Below are positions 25,399 through 37,206 of a stretch of DNA of 64,000 nucleotides, piece by piece. Below the pieces are notes generated by a model. It worked only from the letters and a program-made list of their open reading frames with translations. It searched no databases and was not told the origin of the DNA. Numbering within the stretch: the first letter of the stretch is position 1; each line of letters begins with the position of its first letter. Both the position numbers and the translations under genes were made by a program. This DNA is from Piscirickettsiaceae bacterium (lineage in GTDB: Bacteria > Pseudomonadota > Gammaproteobacteria > Nitrosococcales > Methylophagaceae), in NCBI GenBank assembly GCA_024685995.1, contig JAIBDY010000001.1, positions 43,719 through 107,718 of the forward strand, given 5' to 3'.

Positions 25399-25731
25399 CT
25401 AATGTATCGGGCGAGCAAAATAGTCGCTCATCCACTTATACAAGGTATCCGCACTAAGGTCTTTAAACGCCAATTGCTCGAATTGTGCTGCGGGGTCTTT
25501 ATCTTTATATGAAAACTGATAATTCACCATATCGGGTTGATCGTCATTCAGGATCACAATGATCCGTTTGCCCGACTTTAAGCAATCTATTGTCATCACA
25601 TCTGCAGCATAGCCAGCATCACGCATCTTATGATGCACTCCGACAATTGGATCTATATCCGCATGTTTGAGTTGCACGCGCTCGTGTGCCTCTGTCACAA
25701 GATCACATAATGTTTTAAGTTGTGTCGTCAT
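25399..25731 (-). CDS. Conserved-looking small cytoplasmic protein, unknown function
   Basis: 110 residues, no signal peptide or membrane segment. It starts with a helix (LKTLCDLVTEAHERVQL), followed by alternating beta and helix (ADVMTIDCLKSGKRIIVILND, MVNYQFSYKDKD), ending in a helix with KWMSDYFARP. GGGACGTC precedes ATG 25731. It is flanked closely by the NTF2-like gene (11 bp) and the glycosidase gene (18 bp), giving a three-gene unit. Codon use matches its neighbours. No family assigned. Confidence 0.75.
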   Translation of the reverse strand: MTTQLKTLCDLVTEAHERVQLKHADIDPIVGVHHKMRDAGYAADVMTIDCLKSGKRIIVILNDDQPDMVNYQFSYKDKDPAAQFEQLAFKDLSADTLYKWMSDYFARPIH

Positions 25732-25742
25732 CTGACGTCCCT

Positions 25743-26087
25743 TTATCTATCCACAGAGATGTGTTGAATTTGGGCAGCATAAACTAGGATATACTCATGC
25801 CCTTGCCGTTGTTGTTGCGAGCCATCTTGTAATGTACCGTCAAAACTAAACACGACTTTAACCACATCTGGTTTAATTTCAGTAATGTGCTCAATTGTCC
25901 ATTTTAATGTTTGGTATTGATCATGAAAGGCTGTTTGCATCGCGATAATGGCGGTTTTACCGGTGAAAAAGCCTAAATTAACCGAATAATACGTACTGCT
26001 TTCACTAAGTAGCGTAGCAATACGCGTCATATCCGATTGATTAGAATAATCAAAATATCGTTGTACCAATTCCAATGCTGTTGACAT
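25743..26087 (-). CDS. SnoaL/NTF2-like family protein
   Basis: 114 residues. Typical NTF2-like layout: two N-terminal helices (ALELVQRYFDYSNQSDMTRIATLLSE split over residues 4-29), then a curved sheet with FTGKTAIIAMQTAFHDQYQ and WTIEHITEIKPDVVKVVFSF. Cytoplasmic, no catalytic set identified. It is first in a small operon with the 110-residue protein and the phosphodiester glycosidase. Such domains may be enzymes (isomerases) or binding modules, so no reaction is given. Confidence 0.82.
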   Translation of the reverse strand: MSTALELVQRYFDYSNQSDMTRIATLLSESSTYYSVNLGFFTGKTAIIAMQTAFHDQYQTLKWTIEHITEIKPDVVKVVFSFDGTLQDGSQQQRQGHEYILVYAAQIQHISVDR

Positions 26088-26218
26088 CTCTTTCCTATCT
26101 CGGCTAATAGTTATTCATTCACCCAGTGAGACCACAGGATTATATGGTTTGCGACTTTTACGGTAATATATTGTACACCGCGATTAGCGATATTCAGCAC
26201 CATTAAAATAGGCCTGAT

Positions 26219-26449
26219 TTAACGTAACATTACATCTAACTGGTCCACAATCGCAGCCCAGTCAGCATCCTCATCTTTCATCTGTTGGAGGCAACGTGAC
26301 TGTGATGCAGTCCAAAATACGGCATCATGCAGTGCCACAGTTTGGGCGAGTGGTCGATTATGATTAATAAATTTATCGATCGCTTGCTCTGAGCTGTCCA
26401 ACCCTAACTGTTCAAATAATGATTTTATTGAATGACTTGGTGACTCCAT
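26219..26449 (-). CDS. DUF2789 protein
   Basis: 76 residues, all helical. The sequence SHSIKSLFEQLGLDSSEQAI, HNRPLAQTVALHDAVFW and the C-terminal ADWAAIVDQLDVMLR match the DUF2789 family, whose members are 70-80 residues and common in Gammaproteobacteria. AGGAGG stands 6 nt before ATG 26449, an ideal SD, so it is probably well expressed. Function unknown. It stands alone between gene-poor stretches of 131 and 285 bp in which no RNA gene or repeat is evident. Confidence 0.9.
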   Translation of the reverse strand: MESPSHSIKSLFEQLGLDSSEQAIDKFINHNRPLAQTVALHDAVFWTASQSRCLQQMKDEDADWAAIVDQLDVMLR

Positions 26450-26734
26450 TGCTACCTCCTAGCTAGAACTTGCTGTGAACAACTAGATTCGAATTGTTAA
26501 CAATGATAATAAAGCTCTATATTTACCTTACGCCTCTAGGTCGTGTTATGGCAACTAACAAATACCTTATCTCAATAACGCATCATTATCGCACCTTTGA
26601 TTCGGCGTTAGCTTGGCAATAATGACAATGAACTGCTCTGTTTAAACATGCACCTATTACAAGCTTATGGTCGACCGGCTGATGGCACCGCTTTATCAAC
26701 AATGCAAAGCGTGTAGTTTGCTCAAGACGATTGT

Positions 26735-27340
26735 CTAGACTTTTTCAACCAGTAAGCGTCGTAAATCGTTAGCAATCGCCTCAACCTTATCATCAGGACG
26801 AATAAGTAACCGTGCAATACCTTTACGGTCAAACACATAAACAGCTTGGCTGTGATAAACATCATATTGACCATTCGTCATAGGCTCTTCAGCACCATAA
26901 CTAATCTTATACATTTGTGCGAGTTTATTCACGGCTTGATCAGCGCCGCGCAGGCCTATAACGTTTGAACCAAAGTTCTCAGTATATTGCTTCAGCACGT
27001 CGGTACTGTCACGTTCAGGGTCGACAGAAACAAATAAAATCTGCACCTGATTCGCTTGGTCATTCAATAGCGCTAAAGCACTTTGCAGTTGATGCAACGA
27101 CATAGGACAGACATCAGGACAATGGGTGAAGCCAAAACTCAATATCACTAGGCGACCCAAAAAATCTTCCGCTTCCACACTTTTATCATGGTTAGCATCG
27201 GTCAAGGTAAAGGCTAAATTGGGCCTATAACCAGTAATATTCACTGTTTGCCAGGGGGCTGGTTCACTCTGGCAAGCAATAAGCAACAACATGACACTGA
27301 ACAAAATATAGCGCCCTGATTGATAACCCTTTTGAAACAT
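26735..27340 (-). CDS. SCO1/SenC-family copper protein (lipoprotein)
   Basis: 201 residues from ATG 27340, which gives a proper lipoprotein signal (LLLIAC, Cys 23); the frame start at 27415 would add a non-signal extension. The thioredoxin-like domain carries the copper motif FTHCPDVCP (C74, C78), and the conserved His is in VYHSQAVYVF. SCO proteins deliver Cu(I) or keep the CuA-site cysteines of cytochrome oxidase reduced. AGGAAG lies about 10 nt upstream. No oxidase genes are in the window. It follows YjbQ by 75 bp and could be co-transcribed with it. Confidence 0.93.
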   Translation of the reverse strand: MFQKGYQSGRYILFSVMLLLIACQSEPAPWQTVNITGYRPNLAFTLTDANHDKSVEAEDFLGRLVILSFGFTHCPDVCPMSLHQLQSALALLNDQANQVQILFVSVDPERDSTDVLKQYTENFGSNVIGLRGADQAVNKLAQMYKISYGAEEPMTNGQYDVYHSQAVYVFDRKGIARLLIRPDDKVEAIANDLRRLLVEKV

Positions 27341-27415
27341 CTTTGATTGACTTCCTAATAACATGCTTTTACAACAATATCGATACAATAAATGAAAGAC
27401 TATTTTACACGTCAA

Positions 27416-27832
27416 TCATTCACCTAACACGGTGACTATCAGTTTCCGCTTATATTGTTGCATCCGGTGTTCCCAGAGATAAATGCCTTGCCAAACGCCT
27501 AAATCACATTGGCTATCACGAACTGGCATCGTTAATTCAGGATTGGTCAAGATGGTACGAATATGGGCGCTCATATCATCCGGACCTTCATCTTGATGTA
27601 AAAACATCGCATCACCATCGGGCACGATGTGTTGCATATAAGTTTCTAAATCACGGCGAACATCAGGATCAGCATTCTCGCATAACATTAACGAAGCGCT
27701 AGTATGTTGGACAAACACATGACAAGTGCCAATCCTAATCCTAGATTGCGCCACGATACTCTGTATTTCAGAAGTAATATTCATCGTGCTTCGAGGTTGT
27801 GTATGAAAGTTCAGTTGTTGCTGAAAAACCAT
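27416..27832 (-). CDS. yjbQ: YjbQ-family protein (UPF0047, thiamine-phosphate synthase-like)
   Basis: 138 residues, typical for UPF0047/YjbQ. Conserved features: HVFVQHTSASLMLCENADPDVRRDL, the HQDEGPDDMSAHIRT segment with metal-binding His/Asp, and the C-terminal LGVWQGIYLWEHR. SD GGAG lies 8 nt before ATG 27832. E. coli YjbQ has weak thiamine-phosphate synthase activity; the physiological role is unsettled. It lies 11 bp after trpD2 and is in the same transcription unit. Confidence 0.94.
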   Translation of the reverse strand: MVFQQQLNFHTQPRSTMNITSEIQSIVAQSRIRIGTCHVFVQHTSASLMLCENADPDVRRDLETYMQHIVPDGDAMFLHQDEGPDDMSAHIRTILTNPELTMPVRDSQCDLGVWQGIYLWEHRMQQYKRKLIVTVLGE

Positions 27833-27843
27833 TTTAAAAGCTC

Positions 27844-28893
27844 CTAGGCCATCATGTTTTGAAAGTAAGCCCTAGCGCGACCCGATTGAATCACACGCCG
27901 AACATGATTAGCGGCTTCACGTTGTGATACCGCCATACCACAGTGCCATAGCCCCAACGCACCGCCATAGATTAAGCTATCCAAGGCTGGCCCTGTTTGA
28001 CCGTTTAAGGCTTGTAACCCCAAGTCGACGGTTTCTTCAGCGGTGACCACATCATGATTCACTGGCATTACCCCCCGCGTAGTTTGTGAGAGTCCAAAAT
28101 CACTAGGGTCAATCGAACAAGGTACCGCTTGTTTACCTGTCGATTGAAAACAATTAGCGGCTTCACGCAAGGTCGGTAATATTCCTCCCTCTATCCCACG
28201 GATAATCAAAGCTGATGCAAAACCTGCCGACTGCGCCATCGCAGCTAAAACGTCTGGATATGCTTTATGTACAAAGCCAATTTGTAGGTGGGTTTGACCA
28301 TTCGCTTTAATCGGCATCAACATTTTTTCTAATGTGGCCAAACTAGGTCGCTTAATCATACGCGTTCGTAGGTCTTGCAAAGCAAATAAAGCGGGATAAG
28401 CCCATGACTGATCCAGATATGCCCAACCCACTTCTGGGTTAACAATATAATCCCGAGCTTGTTCTATCGTCAAATCAACCTTGGCCCCTGCCGCACTCAA
28501 GGCTTGTGAATGTGTGACGCCAAACTTCGGGCCCATTTCTTTCACGCCTTGCGACAATGTTGCTAGCCCCGATGCAGCTAAAACAGCCGGTAAGAAAGCA
28601 TGGACAGGACAATGACGGTTAAATCCATTAAACGGGTCAGCAATCAATAATAATTGGCCAACATCCGCATGGCATTGTGTTGTACTGCTTTGCAGCGCTT
28701 GATAAATGCCCCAATTTTCGTCGTCAGTTTCTCTTTTTATCCTCAAGGCGATAAAGAAGATAGCCGCTTGGACAGGGTCAGCGTCGCCTGACAATATTTC
28801 AGCCATCGCCGCTTGTGCCTCATGCGCCGTCAAATCTTTACTCAAGTGTGGGCCTGTCGCGACTTTTTTAATCGCCTGAGCAAGTGCAGTCAT
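27844..28893 (-). CDS. TrpD2/YbiB-type glycosyltransferase family 3 protein
   Basis: 349 residues with the anthranilate phosphoribosyltransferase fold (N-terminal helical domain, then the alpha/beta domain). The PRPP-binding GTGGD and the second anthranilate-site signatures of true TrpD are absent; that place holds LLIADPFNGFNRHCPVHAF, as in YbiB/TrpD2 proteins. TrpD2 (YbiB) binds nucleic acid and is often linked to DNA repair, which agrees with ligA only 17 bp upstream on the same strand. The protein is therefore probably not a tryptophan enzyme. SD AAGGA lies about 5 nt before the ATG. Confidence 0.86.
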   Translation of the reverse strand: MTALAQAIKKVATGPHLSKDLTAHEAQAAMAEILSGDADPVQAAIFFIALRIKRETDDENWGIYQALQSSTTQCHADVGQLLLIADPFNGFNRHCPVHAFLPAVLAASGLATLSQGVKEMGPKFGVTHSQALSAAGAKVDLTIEQARDYIVNPEVGWAYLDQSWAYPALFALQDLRTRMIKRPSLATLEKMLMPIKANGQTHLQIGFVHKAYPDVLAAMAQSAGFASALIIRGIEGGILPTLREAANCFQSTGKQAVPCSIDPSDFGLSQTTRGVMPVNHDVVTAEETVDLGLQALNGQTGPALDSLIYGGALGLWHCGMAVSQREAANHVRRVIQSGRARAYFQNMMA

Positions 28894-28910
28894 TTCTTTC
28901 CTTTTTTGTT

Positions 28911-31860
<2,950 letters not shown>

Positions 31861-31990
31861 GTCATTCAATCTTCCAGCCAAACCTACATACTCTAGGTAT
31901 TTTATAAATATCTATTTAGTTTTATTGTTTTGAATCCACCTGTATTCACATCTCGACAACGATATTGTTTTCATCATTGGGTGGTAATCG

Positions 31991-32024
31991 ACGATAATTA
32001 TATCGTAGTTAAGGGCTGCTGCCC
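31991..32024 (-). terminator. Two small hairpins downstream of the tad operon
   Basis: GGGC-TGCT-GCCC (32013-32024) and ACGATA-ATTA-TATCGT (31991-32006), about 80-110 bp beyond the last tad gene on the minus strand. Neither is followed by a T tract, so factor-independent termination is doubtful. They may mark the end of the operon or protect the transcript end. Confidence 0.3.
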
Positions 32025-32103
32025 GATAAAGCATAACCTTATGAGGTGACTGTTTTATGAGGTCATTGTGCCTTGTCATCGATAGCGTGGCGCGCTAGCG
32101 ACA

Positions 32104-32952
32104 TCATGGACAAGCCATTTTGACGCCATCACACATATTTGAGCCTACGTCTGGATCGTCATCGTCCTCATATGCTGGCGATTGCATACGCACAATCGCA
32201 TCAGCTGAAATAATAAACCCTTCATTTGAATTTGCTCGATCGCCGCATAATTGCTGATAAGTCGATAACGTCCCAGCGGCCGCATTCACATAGTATCGAT
32301 TAGCATCTGCGAATTTAGGGTCATTGACGGTTTCATAAATCTGTTGATTGGTACGTTGATTATTTAATTCACTTAAACTACCAATAATCCTATTAACTAA
32401 GGGCACCATCAACTTATAGCAATATTGCACCCGTATTTTTAATAAATTAGCGTCTTGAATCGATGCATCGTCAGCTTGTGTCTGCGGCCGGTACATCAAG
32501 TTATCATTTGGAATCTCATAAATATTGTCAGCATTTTTTACCCCAAAAGCGGCGGCTGAAAACTGTTTTGTTGTTGGGCTAACTCTAATTATCTTAATAT
32601 AGCTATCGACTTCTGAGCTTGAGTCTCGCTTGGTGCCTCCGCTGTTGATACCCATATCAATATCGGTTCTGACGCTGGTTAGCGTCGTATTGCTTGTATA
32701 TAACGGGGCTAAGCCCCTTATTAAGCCTCGACGCAATGAGCTATAAGTCGCATTGTTCACCGCACCCAATCTCGCAGATTGAAAAACGGCATAGTTTAGA
32801 GTTGTTTTGGCAGAATATATCAGCCCAATTTGTATCGCGCCAAAGATTAATAAAATCAATACTGGAATAACAATAATGAACTCGACCATGGCCTGCCCTG
32901 ATGAGTGGTGCTCTGTCGTTCTGATCTTCGTTGGTTTAATTTGATTGTCCAT
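32104..32952 (-). CDS. TadE-like minor pilin/pseudopilin
   Basis: 282 residues. After a 20-residue basic leader comes a class III prepilin-like motif SGQAMVEFIIVIPVLILLI: predicted cleavage after Gly, Glu at +5, hydrophobic stem. The TadE core continues with TTLNYAVFQSARLGAVN. The rest is beta-rich with a few Cys near the C terminus (SNMCDGVKMACP), which may form a disulfide. Last gene of the operon, 3 bp after the TPR lipoprotein. TadE-type pseudopilins are processed by a TadV-type peptidase, which is not encoded here. Confidence 0.85.
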   Translation of the reverse strand: MDNQIKPTKIRTTEHHSSGQAMVEFIIVIPVLILLIFGAIQIGLIYSAKTTLNYAVFQSARLGAVNNATYSSLRRGLIRGLAPLYTSNTTLTSVRTDIDMGINSGGTKRDSSSEVDSYIKIIRVSPTTKQFSAAAFGVKNADNIYEIPNDNLMYRPQTQADDASIQDANLLKIRVQYCYKLMVPLVNRIIGSLSELNNQRTNQQIYETVNDPKFADANRYYVNAAAGTLSTYQQLCGDRANSNEGFIISADAIVRMQSPAYEDDDDPDVGSNMCDGVKMACP

Positions 32953-32955
32953 CGC

Positions 32956-33420
32956 CTACTCTTGTATCTCACGAGTGGCGTCAACCGTAATATCGAAGGG
33001 CGCGAGCACCTGTATTGTTAAGTCTCGTATCTGTTCAGTCTCGGGCGAGGATTGATCAATATGTTGATACATTTCGGTCACCGTATTGGCCAATATTTGA
33101 GCACGCACATAGGTCAAGTTGTACCACGCTTTAATAAATTGGTTATCTCGCATAATTGCCAGTTGGTAGGCTTCTTGGGCCTGTGTAAAGTTATTGTCAC
33201 GTGCATAACAATTACCAATACGCAATAAACTTTTGGTGTCCTTGGGAAGCGCAATAGACAGAGACTTATAAAGTGGCACCGCTTTATCACACTGTTGCTC
33301 GACATAATAAGTGTCAGCATCAATTTGCATCGCCAAGGTTGATTCAACATTTTTGACAGCATTCTGGGCACACGCCGTTAAACTCAATAGGGCTAGCACC
33401 AGATAACTTAATCTAACCAT
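32956..33420 (-). CDS. tadD: TadD-like TPR lipoprotein
   Basis: 154 residues from ATG 33420. Lipoprotein signal (VLALLSLTAC, Cys 17) followed by TPR-like helices: CDKAVPLYKSLSIALPKDTK, LLRIGNCYARDNNFTQAQEA and YQLAIMRDNQFIKAWYNL. TadD is a small TPR outer-membrane pilotin-like lipoprotein that helps the RcpA/CpaC secretin; the operon position supports this. It overlaps the DUF192 gene by 13 bp and precedes the terminal TadE-like gene by 3 bp. Confidence 0.82.
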   Translation of the reverse strand: MVRLSYLVLALLSLTACAQNAVKNVESTLAMQIDADTYYVEQQCDKAVPLYKSLSIALPKDTKSLLRIGNCYARDNNFTQAQEAYQLAIMRDNQFIKAWYNLTYVRAQILANTVTEMYQHIDQSSPETEQIRDLTIQVLAPFDITVDATREIQE

Positions 33421-33761
33421 ATGCAATCATCTCCACGTTGAATGCCCATTTGCTGAATACTGCCCGCCATTAATTCCATCACGCTATTCGCACACCATAA
33501 AAAAGACATTCTCCAAGGGGGAATATTTTCAACGAACCCACAAACTTGCTTATTTTTATCGATATAGACCAAATCTAAAGCGTATTGCATGCCAAAAGTA
33601 TGTATTGAATTACAAGGTGTAATCCACAGCGCTTGATGCTTTTTTAACGGGTCTAAAACCAATAAACCACCAAGTCTTTCTTTTAACGACTGTGTTCGCA
33701 TGCCCTGAATCTGTACGATTTTTAAACCCTGCCGTGTCACAATGATTTGCCCATTCCTCAC
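33408..33761 (-). CDS. DUF192 protein inside the tad operon
   Basis: 117 residues from GTG 33761; the GTGA overlaps the tadC stop, and AAGG lies 6 nt upstream. The DUF192 fold shows RTQSLKERLGGLLVLD, LWITPCNSIHTFGMQYALDLVYIDKN and SVMELMAGSIQQMGIQRGD. The family is small and soluble with unknown function, often with a signal peptide, which is absent here. DUF192 genes do occur beside tad genes in other bacteria, as known from family-level surveys, so it may be a dedicated Tad accessory. Its four-base overlap shows it is translated with the machinery. Confidence 0.88.
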   Translation of the reverse strand: MRNGQIIVTRQGLKIVQIQGMRTQSLKERLGGLLVLDPLKKHQALWITPCNSIHTFGMQYALDLVYIDKNKQVCGFVENIPPWRMSFLWCANSVMELMAGSIQQMGIQRGDDCIWLD

Positions 33762-34642
33762 AATGTACCTTGCTCAATAAACTTGACGATAATCGGAAAT
33801 AATAAAATCATGAAGGTCAGAGGAAAGATAAAAATCACTAAAGGAATAACTAATTTAACGGGGGCTTCCATTGCCATTTTCTCTGCCCGCTGAAAACGTT
33901 CATCGAGTCGTTGTTGTGCCTGAACACTCAATGTTTCTTTCATGCTGGTTCCCATCTTTTCTGCTTGAATAACCGCACTCACAAAAACGGTGACATCTTT
34001 CAGATCAATTCGCTCAGCCAATCTTCTTAATGCGTCTGCGCGAGTTTGCCCAGAATTGACATCACGCAGTACGATTCGAAACTCATTTTTCATCGCACCT
34101 TTAGGGCCTTTATCGACGGCTTGTTTAAGCGCACCAGAAAAGTTTAATCCTGCATCGACACACATGCTCAAATAATCTAAATAAATCGGTAACGACTTGA
34201 CCACTTCTCTATCACGTTTTCGGCGCGAATCCTTCACCCAAGCTTCTGGTAAGACATAACCAATTAAAGCCAAAATCAACAAAAACTCGGGTTTAATATC
34301 ACCCGAACTGGCCATTGGGATAGCAGCTAGCACCGGCAGTACTACAGCAAAGACAAGGCATACTGAAAAATAATCTTCAGCCGTCATGACAAAGCTCAAG
34401 CCATTTTTTTGCAGCTTCATATCTAATTTATTTAAGTATTTAGCCGGCAAATTATTGCCAATGAAAAAGGTAACTAACCGGACAAAGGGCCAGACGAGAA
34501 GCATAAAAGCAGGCGGCGGATCCATGTATTTACGTTCTTCACCAGCGGTCATCGCAAATAATATCGCGATGCCCATCAAAGTGCTGGCCACAGCACCACC
34601 AAAACTCAACCCTGCTAATAATGCTATCAAATCATCAAACAT
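33758..34642 (-). CDS. tadC: Tad pilus inner-membrane platform protein TadC
   Basis: 294 residues of the GspF/T2SF superfamily. Membrane helices at about 10-30, 85-105, 108-130 and 265-290 flank a cytoplasmic T2SF domain with LPIYLDYLSMCVDAGLNFSG and RRLAERIDLKDVTVFVSAV. TadC partners TadB under the CpaF ATPase. SD AGGG lies 5 nt before ATG 34642; the gap to tadB is 12 bp. Typical length (about 300). Confidence 0.94.
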   Translation of the reverse strand: MFDDLIALLAGLSFGGAVASTLMGIAILFAMTAGEERKYMDPPPAFMLLVWPFVRLVTFFIGNNLPAKYLNKLDMKLQKNGLSFVMTAEDYFSVCLVFAVVLPVLAAIPMASSGDIKPEFLLILALIGYVLPEAWVKDSRRKRDREVVKSLPIYLDYLSMCVDAGLNFSGALKQAVDKGPKGAMKNEFRIVLRDVNSGQTRADALRRLAERIDLKDVTVFVSAVIQAEKMGTSMKETLSVQAQQRLDERFQRAEKMAMEAPVKLVIPLVIFIFPLTFMILLFPIIVKFIEQGTL

Positions 34643-34654
34643 AAAATCCCTACC

Positions 34655-35527
34655 TTAAGTGTCTATTGACGTCACTTTTCGAATAAACACGTAACCGAGC
34701 ACCTGCATCCCAACCATGATGGCCAACACAACCAGTCCTTCTGTCGTTGTATAGAGCTTTCGCATGGCATCGGGTTCAATAAAACTTAATAATATGGCGA
34801 GTATGATCGGCAACATTGCCATAAAAGTACCTTGCGCCTTGCCTTGGGCAGTTAAACTTTCAATTTTACCTTCCATCATTTTTTTACGACGTAACGTCTT
34901 GGCCATCGTATTGATTGTTTCAACCAGATTACCGCCGACCTCTCGACTAATACGAATCGCCGAGCTCGCCATCACAAAGCTTTGCATTGGCAGACGTTGC
35001 TCTAGCTCAATTAACGCATCTTCCAATGTCACACCTAAGCGCATTCGCTTAACCAACAAGCCGAACTCCTGACTTAATGGCGCAGGTGATTGCGCTGTCA
35101 CCTGTTCCAATGCCATATTTAAACTCGCACCCGACTGTAGACTACTCGATAACATCATAAACGCATCGGGTAACTGCTCTTCGAACTTAGCCAAACGCTT
35201 TTTTCTTAAGGTTGCCCAGACGATACCCGGTATAAAGAATAAAACACCTAAAGCACTCCAAGTGACTACCCACAATTGAAATGAATAATGTAAAAAAGCG
35301 GGTATAAGCACCAAAGCAAGGATATTGATCAAAAAGAGGTTGCTGGCATCAGTAAAGACAAACATATCCGCTAATTGATTATTCGCATTCTTAGTAAATT
35401 TTTGTTTATAAAAAGCTGAAAAACTACTTAACCAATCACCGGAGCTAGATACCAAGCCCAACACAGCAATAAAAGTCAGCAATACAATGGCGGCCAGTAA
35501 GCTGACACTAATAAGGTCTTGCATCAT
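34655..35527 (-). CDS. tadB: Tad pilus inner-membrane platform protein TadB
   Basis: 290 residues of the T2SF superfamily. N-terminal membrane helix (about 5-27), helices at about 60-80 and 85-105, a T2SF domain with LPDAFMMLSSSLQSGASLNMALE and ISREVGGNLVETINTMAKTLR, and two C-terminal helices. ATG 35527 overlaps the cpaF TGA (ATGA). Together with TadC it forms the platform that converts ATPase motion into pilin extrusion. The TadB-typical motif of an FxFKGG kind was not looked for in detail, but gene order fixes the assignment. Confidence 0.94.
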   Translation of the reverse strand: MMQDLISVSLLAAIVLLTFIAVLGLVSSSGDWLSSFSAFYKQKFTKNANNQLADMFVFTDASNLFLINILALVLIPAFLHYSFQLWVVTWSALGVLFFIPGIVWATLRKKRLAKFEEQLPDAFMMLSSSLQSGASLNMALEQVTAQSPAPLSQEFGLLVKRMRLGVTLEDALIELEQRLPMQSFVMASSAIRISREVGGNLVETINTMAKTLRRKKMMEGKIESLTAQGKAQGTFMAMLPIILAILLSFIEPDAMRKLYTTTEGLVVLAIMVGMQVLGYVFIRKVTSIDT

Positions 35528-37206
35528 GACTTAAAGATACTCATATCAACAGGAATACCACGCGCTTGTAGCTCCTCATAAAAGTGCGGCACGATGCCTG
35601 TAGCCATAAACTCACCCTTCACATGACCATTGTCATCAAAGCCATCTTGTTGAAATCTAAATATCTCATTGAGTTGGATCGTGCCACTTTCTATGCCGGT
35701 AATTTCGCTGATATTGGTAATTTTACGCGTACCATCGCCAAATCGAGATTGTTGGATCACAATATGTACTGCTGACGCAATTTGCTCGCGAATCGCCGTC
35801 ACAGGTAGATCCATACCTGCCATCAACACCATCACTTCCATTCGTCGCAACATATCTCTTGGTGTATTTGCATGCGCCGTCGTAAGCGAACCATCATGCC
35901 CAGTATTCATCGCCTGCAACATATCCAATGCTTCACCGCCACGACACTCACCGACCACAATTCTATCGGGTCTCATTCGTAAACAGTTTTTAACAAGGTC
36001 TCGAATGGTGACTTGCCCCCGCCCTTCCATATTGGCCGGTCTGGCTTCTAAAGAAACAACATGCGGTTGCACGAGTTTCAATTCAGCCGCATCTTCAACT
36101 GTGATAACGCGTTCTCTTTCCGGTATATAATTCGATAGTATATTTAACAGTGTCGTCTTACCCGAGCCAGTACCTCCAGAAACGATGATGTTCTTTTTCT
36201 GTTCAACACACATGCGAACAAAAGTCACCATCGACTCGTTCAAGGTCACGTATTTGATCAAGTCACGATCCGTTAGTTTTTTATCCGAGAATTTACGGAT
36301 TGTAATACAGGGTCCCCGTAATGCTAACGGCGGAATAATGGCATTAACACGTGAACCATCGGCCAACCGTGCATCGACCATCGGCGAACTTTCATCAATT
36401 CGACGCCCTAAGGGTGAAATAATCCGTTCTATTGTCGACAACACTGCGGCATTACTGGTAAAGGTGACATCACTCCTAGTCAATTTACCCGCTTTTTCGA
36501 CATAGATATCATCGTAGGCGTTAACCATGACTTCGGTGATCTCTTTATCGGCTAATAATATCTCAAGGCAGCCTAAGCCAATGGCTTCATCCAGCACGAT
36601 CTTACTTAGTTCAGTACGATCAATGTCCTTAGACAACTGAGCTGTTATCCCTACGATAACCTCATTCACAATAGTCGATAATTGTTCTCTAACTTTCTGA
36701 GGCGTGAGCTCATCAATATGCATCCGCCGCAGATCCATTTGACGCAATAATTCTTGATGAATATATTTAGCCCACTCCATATATTGTGAGCGTAAATCAT
36801 TTTTCTCTTTAGATAAGCGATCATTTTCGACTAACTGCTCGTCAGCACCTAGCGTGGTGAGTGGGGCGTTGTCCTCATCGGCCAACGGCGCCACAGGAAC
36901 GTCATCGATGATCTTAACGACAATGAAGTAACTACCAATATTGATGCTATCGGTTTCCAAAATGGGTCCATATCGTTCATGCGCTTGGCCATTGATAACG
37001 ATGCCTGCACCACTACTCACATCCTCAATAAAAACACCGGCCATTTCTCGGGTAAATCGCGCATGTCTAGGCGATACCTTCCAGCCTCTAATCCGTAAAA
37101 TACCTTCGCGTGAACTCCCTATCTCACACGAGTCGGCACCACAGCGAACTGATTCAATTTCTTGGTTTTTTTTGTCTAAAATTTTTAACTCAAACATCGT
37201 CGTCAT
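35524..37206 (-). CDS. cpaF: FHA-domain CpaF/TadA pilus assembly ATPase
   Basis: 560 residues. Residues about 5-100 are an FHA domain (IGSSREGILRIRGWKVSPRHARF, VSSGAGIVINGQ), a phosphothreonine-binding module. A linker and CpaF N-terminal domain (about 150-270) follow, then the secretion ATPase with Walker A (SGGTGSGKTTLL), Asp box (VITVEDAAEL), Walker B (DRIVVGECRGGEALDML) and His box (HDGSLTTAHAN). The ordinary CpaF lacks an FHA domain. The start overlaps the cpaC stop by one base (TAATG); an alternative ATG three codons in (37197) is possible. The FHA suggests a Thr-phosphorylated partner, but no Ser/Thr kinase gene is in this window. Confidence 0.95.
   Translation of the reverse strand: MTTMFELKILDKKNQEIESVRCGADSCEIGSSREGILRIRGWKVSPRHARFTREMAGVFIEDVSSGAGIVINGQAHERYGPILETDSINIGSYFIVVKIIDDVPVAPLADEDNAPLTTLGADEQLVENDRLSKEKNDLRSQYMEWAKYIHQELLRQMDLRRMHIDELTPQKVREQLSTIVNEVIVGITAQLSKDIDRTELSKIVLDEAIGLGCLEILLADKEITEVMVNAYDDIYVEKAGKLTRSDVTFTSNAAVLSTIERIISPLGRRIDESSPMVDARLADGSRVNAIIPPLALRGPCITIRKFSDKKLTDRDLIKYVTLNESMVTFVRMCVEQKKNIIVSGGTGSGKTTLLNILSNYIPERERVITVEDAAELKLVQPHVVSLEARPANMEGRGQVTIRDLVKNCLRMRPDRIVVGECRGGEALDMLQAMNTGHDGSLTTAHANTPRDMLRRMEVMVLMAGMDLPVTAIREQIASAVHIVIQQSRFGDGTRKITNISEITGIESGTIQLNEIFRFQQDGFDDNGHVKGEFMATGIVPHFYEELQARGIPVDMSIFKS

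Noticed and set aside
27844..28893. Anthranilate phosphoribosyltransferase TrpD of tryptophan synthesis
   Set aside because: GTGGD and other TrpD signatures absent and no trp genes nearby; TrpD2/YbiB fits better.
35669..36130. 153-codon plus-strand frame opposite cpaF
   Set aside because: Lies wholly within the conserved ATPase domain on the other strand; no SD and an implausible protein.
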